From Prochlorococcus marinus str. MIT 9313 (GTDB taxonomy: Bacteria > Cyanobacteriota > Cyanobacteriia > PCC-6307 > Cyanobiaceae): 64,000 nucleotides of DNA. The stretch lies in the NCBI RefSeq assembly GCF_000011485.1, contig NC_005071.1:62001-126000 (forward strand), written 5' to 3'. Every line of letters begins with the position of its first letter. Within the stretch, counting starts at the first letter, position 1. Positions 57,508 to 64,000 of the stretch are shown one piece after another. The translations under genes and the position numbers were made by a program. The notes beneath the pieces were generated by a model. That model was not told the origin of the DNA, did no database searches, and was given only the letters and a program-made list of their open reading frames with translations.

Positions 57508-58917
57508 ATGCCTCTTACAATGCCCCATCTATTAGAGCTGTTTGTTGATAGTTATTTCATTGAGAAAAAAAAGCGATTGCGCCAATGCTTACAAGAGCCT
57601 CTTGATTGTGGCCCTGTTTTCCACTTTAGCGAGCCTTGGGAAGGCTTGTTGTCTGGTTATTGCACTGTTTTAGAAGACCCTTTAGATGGTTATTTTAAAC
57701 TCTACTATAGAGGTTTATCAGATGGTAATTTAGAATGTTCTGATGGAGAAGTTACTTGTTTGGCCTTATCTCATAATGGCGTGGAGTGGTTTCGCCCCAA
57801 TCTTGGACTCCATAAATGGTTAAATAGAAAATCTACTAATATTATCCTTGCAAATAATACACCAGACTCGCATAATTTTACCCCTTTTCTAGACTCTTCT
57901 CCTACAACTCTTTCTCATCAAAGATACAAGGCATTGGCTGGTGTAGCTCCTTCTGGCTTGAATGCTTATTTTTCTGCTGATGGGATCAACTGGACAAACC
58001 CCTATAGTAAACCTGTTCTAACTACAGGTATGTTCGACTCCCAGAATGTAGCATTCTGGTCCTCTTCTGAACAGAAATATGTATGTTTTATGCGTACATG
58101 GACAGGGGAGGGGTTTTCTGGCATTAGAACGATTAGTCGTTCAACTTCAACTGACTTCTCTTCTTGGACTGTACCAAGACGTATGTCTTTTGGTCGCATT
58201 CCACTTGAGCATCTTTATACTAATCAGACTCAACCTTACCCTAGAGCTCAACAGATTTATATAGGTTTAGCAGCCCGCTTCATGCCAGAGCGTCAAGTAA
58301 TAACCACAGAAGAGGCATTAGAACTTAGTGTTGATCCATCTTACTATCGCGATTGTTCCGATGTCGTCTTAATCACTAGCCGTGGCGGAAATCGTTACCA
58401 TCGTGCCGTTAGGCAAGCATTTCTTAAGCCAGGCATTGGCCTTGAGAATTGGGTATCTCGTACTAATTTTCCTGCTCTTGGATTCATTCATACTAAGCCG
58501 GATGAGATATCATTCTATATGAATAAGAATTATGCACAGCCTAATGCTTATCTTAGTAGGTTTAGTTTTCCTCTAGACCGCCTTGGATATTTAGAGGCTT
58601 CAGACTCCTATGGTGAGCTGATAACTAAGTCTATCCCAATCAGCTCACAAGATGATTTGCACCTAAACCTTTCAACCTCTGCAGCTGGCAGTTGTTTTGT
58701 AGCACTTCTGGATGAAAATGATGCCACGGTTTCTCAATTTGATATGTCGTCATGCCTCGAACTCATCGGAAATGAGTTGTCAAAACCTGTACGGTGGCTT
58801 AGCTCCAATGGAGTTTCTCTCAGAATTGGCGATTCAGGTCTATCTAGTGTAAAATTACACATACGTCTTTTAGACGCTAGACTTTTTGCCTTTTCTTTGT
58901 GCTCAACTGATCGTTAA
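57508..58917 (+). CDS. Beta-propeller glycosidase-like protein of unknown role
   Basis: 469 residues from the ATG at 57508, one base after the PseG-PseH stop (the longer frame overlaps that gene). Repeated blades with the pattern DG--W-RPNLGL and ADGINWTNP resemble the five-bladed propellers of GH32/GH43/GH68-type enzymes. No signal peptide or membrane helix is present, so a cytoplasmic role on sugar intermediates is possible. Catalytic acids cannot be assigned confidently. Its stop overlaps the pseI start by one base. The tight packing inside the pathway is the strongest hint to function. Confidence 0.8.
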   Translation: MPLTMPHLLELFVDSYFIEKKKRLRQCLQEPLDCGPVFHFSEPWEGLLSGYCTVLEDPLDGYFKLYYRGLSDGNLECSDGEVTCLALSHNGVEWFRPNLGLHKWLNRKSTNIILANNTPDSHNFTPFLDSSPTTLSHQRYKALAGVAPSGLNAYFSADGINWTNPYSKPVLTTGMFDSQNVAFWSSSEQKYVCFMRTWTGEGFSGIRTISRSTSTDFSSWTVPRRMSFGRIPLEHLYTNQTQPYPRAQQIYIGLAARFMPERQVITTEEALELSVDPSYYRDCSDVVLITSRGGNRYHRAVRQAFLKPGIGLENWVSRTNFPALGFIHTKPDEISFYMNKNYAQPNAYLSRFSFPLDRLGYLEASDSYGELITKSIPISSQDDLHLNLSTSAAGSCFVALLDENDATVSQFDMSSCLELIGNELSKPVRWLSSNGVSLRIGDSGLSSVKLHIRLLDARLFAFSLCSTDR

Positions 58918-59981
58918 TGACTAATCCTCTTGATTTTAATATCGCTAATCGAAGTATAGGCGTTACTAAACCACCATTCATTATTGCTGAGATGAGTGGT
59001 AATCATAATCAAAGCTTAGATCGAGCTTTTTCAATTGTTGAAGCCGCTGCGCATTCTGGTGCTCATGCAATCAAACTTCAAACATATACTGCTGACTCTA
59101 TTACACTTAATGTTAGAGGTGGAGATTTTGAAATAACTGATAAAAGTAGCCTCTGGTATGGGAATAATCTTCATCAACTTTACAGTCATGCTTCTACTCC
59201 TTGGGAGTGGCATGAACCAATATTCAACCACGCTAAAGACTGTGGATTAATCTGTTTTAGTTCACCTTTTGACGAGAAAGCTGTTGATTTTCTAGAGAGC
59301 CTGGATACTCCTGCATACAAAATTGCTAGTTTTGAAAATTGTCACCTACCTCTTATTAAAAAAGTTGCTCAAACTGGTAAACCACTGATCATTTCTACTG
59401 GGCTTGCCTCAATTGCAGAGTTAGACGAAGCTGTTAAGGCAGCTCGTTCAGCTGGATGTAAAGACCTGGCCCTTCTCAAATGTACAAGCTCTTACCCAGC
59501 AAGTCCCCATAACACTAATATTCGTACGATTCCACACCTTGCATCACTATTTTCGTGCCATACGGGACTTTCTGACCATACCCTTGGCTTAGGTGTATCT
59601 GTTGCTTCAGTACCACTTGGTGCTTGCATTATTGAAAAGCACTTTTGTCTATCTCGAGAAGACGGAGGTGTTGACAGTGCTTTTTCCTTAGAACCATCCG
59701 AGTTCCGAGATCTTGTCGACAATGTAGAACGAGCATGGCAATCACTCGGTTCTATCCACTATGGTCCAACTGATAGTGAAATTAAATCCCTATGTTTCCG
59801 ACGATCAATATTTATTTCTGAGGACGTGTCTCAGGGTCAAATCCTAGACGAATCTAATTTAAAAATAGTTCGTCCAAACTCTGGTTTGCACCCACGTTTT
59901 TATGAAATCGTTTTAGGACGTCGAGCAGCACGTTCTTTGTCCAAGGGAACACCTCTTTCATTTGATATGGTAGTCGACTGA
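58917..59981 (+). CDS. pseI: PseI: pseudaminic acid synthase
   Basis: Condenses the PseG product with phosphoenolpyruvate to give the nine-carbon acid. The 354-residue NeuB-family enzyme opens FIIAEMSGNHNQ, with IKLQTYTADSITL, SSPFDEKAVDFLE, STGLASIAELDEA and GLSDHTLGL. It ends in a SAF (antifreeze-like) domain (about 290-350). The EMSGNHN start and the TADSITL stretch favour pseudaminic over neuraminic or legionaminic acid synthase. It is the last gene of the 40059-59981 run. Confidence 0.94.
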   Translation: MTNPLDFNIANRSIGVTKPPFIIAEMSGNHNQSLDRAFSIVEAAAHSGAHAIKLQTYTADSITLNVRGGDFEITDKSSLWYGNNLHQLYSHASTPWEWHEPIFNHAKDCGLICFSSPFDEKAVDFLESLDTPAYKIASFENCHLPLIKKVAQTGKPLIISTGLASIAELDEAVKAARSAGCKDLALLKCTSSYPASPHNTNIRTIPHLASLFSCHTGLSDHTLGLGVSVASVPLGACIIEKHFCLSREDGGVDSAFSLEPSEFRDLVDNVERAWQSLGSIHYGPTDSEIKSLCFRRSIFISEDVSQGQILDESNLKIVRPNSGLHPRFYEIVLGRRAARSLSKGTPLSFDMVVD

Positions 59982-60193
59982 CACTTTCAGACCATGATTT
60001 CATGACCAATGCAGAGTTTAGTTTTCATCCATACTTCTTTTTTTTAATACAAATACCCTATTTAACCTTCTCGATTTAATATAATACTTTTTATCCTTTA
60101 TATTTATGCCTTTATCAATCCTCTTGCATTACAGCGATCTTTTGCTGTCAATGCTTTTATATTCTTTGACCTTATACTGCTATTTTCTTCTAA
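59982..60193. other. 212-base AT-rich gap between convergent units
   Basis: Very AT-rich spacer between pseI and the convergent methyltransferase. It holds T-rich tracts but no good hairpin, gene or repeat that I can see. Any terminators here are weak. Confidence 0.5.
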
Positions 60194-61066
60194 TTAGATT
60201 CTTGTTGCCAGAAGTGCTTTGCCCAACCAGCATTCTTTCAAGGCTCTTATGTTAAACAGACGTTTTTGCTGGTCATAAAACATTTCTTTTAACTTGCCTA
60301 TCTCTACTTTTTGCTCTCGATTAATATGCTCTAAGTTTTGTGCATGCTTTTGACTAATTTTGGTTTCCTCTAGTAAGTCTTTGAGCTTATCTTTGTTGTC
60401 AGCTAAACTTTCAAGGAGAAAACCTTTGGTTGCAAGTGCAGGTAAAATAGCCATTAGCTCTTTGTGCCATTCTGGCTCTCGACTTGACTTAGTTGCTATC
60501 CCTAATCCATGTCCATTCGGTGTCTCAATGCATTTAAAATTAATATCTTCTTTTATTTCTTCCCATAGTTTCCATACGCCAAAATCTCTTCTCCGTACAT
60601 TCCAATCATGAAACATTAATGTCCCACCCTCTTTTACCTTCGGTAGCCATGATAAAAAATCGTGTTTTACGGCTTCATATGTATGAAGACCATCTATATG
60701 AATCAAATCAATTGAATCGTTCGGGAAATATTCTAATGCGTTGTCAAAACTATCTCTTATAAGTGTACTTCGTAACCTATGATATTCTTGTTGCTCTTTT
60801 GTAACTTTATTAAAGACATCATCATCATAATAGCCCGCTTGCTCATCTCCTTCCCAAGTATCAATCGCATATGTATATGTATTATCAGAAAATTGGCTCG
60901 CAGCTTCACAGAAGGCGAAGAATGATATGCCGTAATGCGATCCCAACTCTACAATCTTCTCTGGTTTAAGATTCTCTACCAGCCAGTGTGCAATTGGTAC
61001 ATGTTGCCACCATGATGATGGTGCATAGTACTTTGGAATTAAGTTGAGACTTTCAGGTACTTTCAT
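60194..61066 (-). CDS. Class I SAM methyltransferase (family 24-like) with coiled-coil tail
   Basis: 290 residues. Motif I is KIVELGSHYGISFF (35-48), the acidic loop is TYAIDTW, and DLIHIDGLHTYEAV is the typical Methyltransf_24 segment. The last 80 residues form a coiled coil, as in many O-antigen-tailoring enzymes. It overlaps the Wzt gene by four bases, so it probably modifies, or caps the length of, the glycan that this exporter moves. Confidence 0.88.
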   Translation of the reverse strand: MKVPESLNLIPKYYAPSSWWQHVPIAHWLVENLKPEKIVELGSHYGISFFAFCEAASQFSDNTYTYAIDTWEGDEQAGYYDDDVFNKVTKEQQEYHRLRSTLIRDSFDNALEYFPNDSIDLIHIDGLHTYEAVKHDFLSWLPKVKEGGTLMFHDWNVRRRDFGVWKLWEEIKEDINFKCIETPNGHGLGIATKSSREPEWHKELMAILPALATKGFLLESLADNKDKLKDLLEETKISQKHAQNLEHINREQKVEIGKLKEMFYDQQKRLFNIRALKECWLGKALLATRI

Positions 61067-62496
61067 TTTTCTATTTCGATGCTTATCGAATGCATTGGTA
61101 CACCTGCTAAACCAGCAGCAATGCTAGTGCATTGCGACCTCAGTAATAAGGCATCATTCATCCAGTGAAGGATCTCGTGTTCTGTTATGCATCCATCTGC
61201 CACTGATACTGAAATCATATACTCTCCTTGTTGCAACATAGGAACGGTAAAGACAAAGTCTGTTGTTACTTTATCCCCCTCAAATGCATTGAAATCATTA
61301 TTTTCTGAAATTGAATTATTTGTATTATCCCCTAATATTGTTAAACCTTTACTGTTTTTGAGGATGAATCCAATTATGGGCCTACCAATCGCTGTGCGGG
61401 CTTCAAATTTAAGTCTTAATCTTACAATCTCACCACCCTTAATATTTTGAATAGTTTTATTAGTCTCTATATTTTCTAACTCTACGTTAGTAATTTCTGC
61501 CTTTTCCCCTCCATATGTCTCACGTGTAGTCAAAGTTTCATCGAATCTGGTTATAACAATTGTATTCGCTAGATTGCTTGAATTTATAAGCTTGCAACGA
61601 TAGTCACTCCATTTCATTATCTCATTCTCTATGTTTTTTTGAGTGTATTGAACCCCGCTTTGTCTTTTCATATGCGCGGTGTTTTCTTGTTCTTTCATTC
61701 TTTCTGGTCTGTTTATTTTATTATTCTGATCCGCTAAATTTCTTTTTTGTAGATCCCTTGTATAGTCTTCAATTACTTCTTTAGGTTTTCCGACTCGCTT
61801 TAGCTCTCCTTGATTAATTAAGAGTGCTCTGTTGCAAAGACTTAGAATAGCATTTGCATCGTGGCTAACAAATAACAGACTTCCCTTCTCTTGAAACCTT
61901 TGTATAAACCGCATACACTTTTGTGTGAAATATGCGTCCCCAACAGACAATGCTTCATCCACGATTAATATGTCCGCATCGACGTGTGCGATCACTGAGA
62001 ATGCAAGCCTTACAACCATTCCGCTTGAGTAGGTTCTAACCGGTTGATCTACATAATTTCCTATATCTGCAAAAGCTAGAATATCATCTAGGCGCTCTTG
62101 AATTTCCTGTTTATTTAGTCCAAGAATCGATGCATTAAGGTACACATTCTCTCGCCCTGAGAATTCTGGGTTAAACCCACTACCTAGTTCTAGAAGTGCT
62201 GCTATCTTCCCGTTTACTATCACTTCTCCTTGACTTGGCTTCAAAGTTCCGCATATCAGTTGTAGTAACGTACTTTTACCGCTTCCATTTTTACCTACTA
62301 TACCTATTGATTCACCCCTTCTCAGATCAAAACTGATATTTCTTAGAGCCCAGTGCTCTTGAAAATATTTTCGTCTATTTTGAAATATTAGTTGCTTTGC
62401 TCTATCCCTTTTGCTGTTGTAAATTTTATATGCTTTACCCAAGGATGATACTGTAACAACAGTTTCAGGAGATTGATGTTGTGTTGTTGAATACAT
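61063..62496 (-). CDS. wzt: Wzt: ATPase of a polysaccharide ABC exporter with glycan-binding C-terminus
   Basis: 477 residues. ATPase domain with Walker A GKNGSGKST near residue 73, signature YSSGM (the short polysaccharide-exporter form), Walker B ILIVDEAL and FVSHD. From about 330 a Wzt_C-like beta-sandwich follows, which in O9a/O8 systems reads a terminal modification of the glycan. The neighbouring methyltransferases fit that model. It overlaps wzm by one base. Confidence 0.92.
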   Translation of the reverse strand: MYSTTQHQSPETVVTVSSLGKAYKIYNSKRDRAKQLIFQNRRKYFQEHWALRNISFDLRRGESIGIVGKNGSGKSTLLQLICGTLKPSQGEVIVNGKIAALLELGSGFNPEFSGRENVYLNASILGLNKQEIQERLDDILAFADIGNYVDQPVRTYSSGMVVRLAFSVIAHVDADILIVDEALSVGDAYFTQKCMRFIQRFQEKGSLLFVSHDANAILSLCNRALLINQGELKRVGKPKEVIEDYTRDLQKRNLADQNNKINRPERMKEQENTAHMKRQSGVQYTQKNIENEIMKWSDYRCKLINSSNLANTIVITRFDETLTTRETYGGEKAEITNVELENIETNKTIQNIKGGEIVRLRLKFEARTAIGRPIIGFILKNSKGLTILGDNTNNSISENNDFNAFEGDKVTTDFVFTVPMLQQGEYMISVSVADGCITEHEILHWMNDALLLRSQCTSIAAGLAGVPMHSISIEIEK

Positions 62497-63308
62497 TAAA
62501 GTATATCTCCAAACTCGCTTTGTGCATTTTTTAAAATCCTAAGGGTGATTTCACACCAGCCAATTGATATTAGAAATTGTACTGCTATCTGTAATCCTGA
62601 AGGTGCTATTCCTTCGATAAGTATTTGCCTTGTTTGCTCTATCGTCTGTGCAAGAGGATTAATTCTAGCCAACCATATTAGGTCTTGCGGTATTGCACTT
62701 GATGGATAAAATATTGGACTTAAAAACATGCACATACTAACCACTGAATTTATTAATTGGTTCACATCACGTATGAACACGCCTATGGTAGCTAGTAACC
62801 ATGTGAGCCCTAGACAGCCCAGTATCAGTGGTCCCCAAACCATCGGCAGCATAAGCACTGTAAACGGAATTGTTCCATCTACTATAATTTTTAGAATTAA
62901 CAAAATACTAGTGCTCGTCAGAGCATGAAATAAAGCACTACCTGTCACCATAGTCCCTAGGATCTCTAAGGGAAAAACTATTTTTTTTACGTAGTTAGGA
63001 TTGCCTGTGATCAGCGTTGGGGCTCTGGTTGCGCATTCTGCAAAGATATTAAAAACAATAAGGCCTGCAAATAAATTTATTGCGAAATACACAGGCCCTT
63101 GATTCTCTGTGCTTACGCCCCAGCGTGCTTTGAAAATTTGTGAAAAGACTAGTGTGTAAATGCTTAGCATCACTATTGGGTTTATCGCAGTCCATGCCAG
63201 CCCTAGTTGTGACCCTTTGTACCTGCTCGTAATATCCCTATTTATAAATAGTCTAATTAATTCCCTGTTTCTATAGTACGAGTTTACGATAGAGAGCTTT
63301 TTTTTCAT
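62496..63308 (-). CDS. wzm: Wzm: ABC-2 permease for surface polysaccharide
   Basis: 270-residue membrane protein with six helices. The N-terminus SRYKGSQLGLAW is the family signature and the C-terminal part has the INPLAQTIEQTRQIL segment. It pairs with the overlapping Wzt gene. It sends lipid-linked glycan across the plasma membrane for an O-antigen or capsule. It sits 31 bases downstream of the partial methyltransferase. Confidence 0.94.
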   Translation of the reverse strand: MKKKLSIVNSYYRNRELIRLFINRDITSRYKGSQLGLAWTAINPIVMLSIYTLVFSQIFKARWGVSTENQGPVYFAINLFAGLIVFNIFAECATRAPTLITGNPNYVKKIVFPLEILGTMVTGSALFHALTSTSILLILKIIVDGTIPFTVLMLPMVWGPLILGCLGLTWLLATIGVFIRDVNQLINSVVSMCMFLSPIFYPSSAIPQDLIWLARINPLAQTIEQTRQILIEGIAPSGLQIAVQFLISIGWCEITLRILKNAQSEFGDIL

Positions 63309-63339
63309 TGTCTTATATGGTGAGGGAGTTGATTGTTAA

Positions 63340-64000
63340 TTAGTTTCGTTTTCCTGCTTTTATAGCCCCAGTAATGAATTCTATTAGTTTGCTTCGCCTG
63401 TTACTCATATTCCCTTTTTTGAGATTCGATCTTTTTTGACTTGATCTGTCTTTTGTTTCATCCAATGTTTGATCTTTTCTTTTGCTCTCAAGGTATTCGC
63501 CATATGTAGCCATGCCGTTGCTTAGCTCTGTGTGATCACTTGGTCTGCACTTATAGTTTTCCAAATTCACTGGCTTCGCTTCGCCACTATAAGGCTTTCT
63601 TGCTACAAGCATCGAATCGGCACAGTCGGCGCTAAACCATTCAGCTTCCTTAATTGTAGGTGCGGAATTAGTATGAGAGTGATGAACTTCGAGTTGATTG
63701 TACCTGGCAAGAGCAACCATGCCATCAGTAAAAAACCTCCAACAATCTACTGGATACCGATGCTCTCCAAAGCCATTTGGTGCAATTATACATATGAATC
63801 CTCCCTTTTTTGTAACCCTTACTATTTCAGCCATGGTTACCCAGAAGAATTCTATATGTTCTAATGCTTGTCCCGAAATGACAACATCGAATTGATCGTC
63901 TTTTATTTCATTCCACTGATATGTGCAATCAGGCACGATGTCTACATTTGGTCCAGCCTCCATGTCCAGACCCACATATTTGAATCTTTCGTGTTGAAAC
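63340..64000 (-). CDS. SAM-dependent methyltransferase, 5' end beyond the window
   Basis: The open frame runs without a stop to the right edge. It enters with FKYVGLDMEAGPNVD, the second strand of a class I methyltransferase, so motif I lies outside the window. FDVVISGQALEHIEF and the GGFICIIAPNG segment follow (Methyltransf_11 type). The last 60 residues are Lys/Ser/Arg-rich. It probably heads or continues the wzm-wzt operon. Confidence 0.85.
   Translation of the reverse strand, partial: FQHERFKYVGLDMEAGPNVDIVPDCTYQWNEIKDDQFDVVISGQALEHIEFFWVTMAEIVRVTKKGGFICIIAPNGFGEHRYPVDCWRFFTDGMVALARYNQLEVHHSHTNSAPTIKEAEWFSADCADSMLVARKPYSGEAKPVNLENYKCRPSDHTELSNGMATYGEYLESKRKDQTLDETKDRSSQKRSNLKKGNMSNRRSKLIEFITGAIKAGKRN

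Noticed and set aside
1-64000. CRISPR array, insertion sequence, integrase or tRNA-flanking attachment site
   Set aside because: No regular short repeats, no transposase or integrase frame, and the tRNA-Gly gene has no visible 3'-end duplicate downstream near the island.

Overview
The window looks like chromosome of a marine picocyanobacterium, most like a high-GC, low-light-adapted Prochlorococcus or a close marine Synechococcus. The basis is cyanobacterial gene content (psbZ, ycf23, a four-ACT aspartate kinase, cobH, clpX-clpP-tig) together with intermediate GC in the housekeeping genes. No 16S gene is present, so the placement is inference.

Positions 1-29472 are mostly ordinary core genome. 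In order they are clpX (cut by the window edge), clpP, tig, asd, dapA, rnj, a TPR-like gene, tilS, ycf23, a small membrane protein, uvrB, lysC, holA and cobH. A type I secretion operon on the minus strand follows (parvulin-like protein, ABC exporter with a cyclic-nucleotide-binding-like N-terminus, HlyD adaptor), then mutS, psbZ, ribH, tRNA-Gly(GCC), a GNAT gene and secA. The asd gene carries an apparent one-base frameshift near 4298.

Right after secA the DNA becomes visibly more AT-rich and holds gene remnants (a coiled-coil protein tail, an rfbA start). This is the left edge of a cell-surface island that runs to the window end. Positions 29963-37216 hold a GT2 glycosyltransferase, an NAD-dependent epimerase, a large GT1-RgpF glycosyltransferase, a matrixin-like metalloprotease with DUF5648 repeats and an acyltransferase. 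Positions 37471-39931 encode an S-layer-like protein with DUF4214-like repeats, a strong promoter, a long leader and a classical terminator, but with a frameshift near its start.

The centrepiece is 40059-59981: 16 genes on one strand, nearly all touching or overlapping. They encode a Maf-type (DUF115) glycosyltransferase, a second type I secretion system (divergent parvulin-like protein, ABC exporter, HlyD) and a pseudaminic-acid-type nonulosonic acid pathway: PseB, PseC, a PseG-PseH fusion, PseI and a SpsF-type cytidylyltransferase. Sugar-tailoring genes sit among them: an amidotransferase with HisH2 and HisF2, a GNAT, an aldo/keto reductase, a HemL-like aminotransferase and a beta-propeller protein. 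Maf enzymes are known for putting nonulosonic acids on flagellin, and nothing flagellar is present here. My main inference is that this locus makes a nonulosonic acid, attaches it to the neighbouring S-layer-like protein (and perhaps the metalloprotease), and exports the product through the co-encoded type I system.

Positions 60194-64000, on the minus strand, hold two methyltransferases flanking a Wzm/Wzt polysaccharide ABC exporter. This is a second, separate surface-glycan export module.
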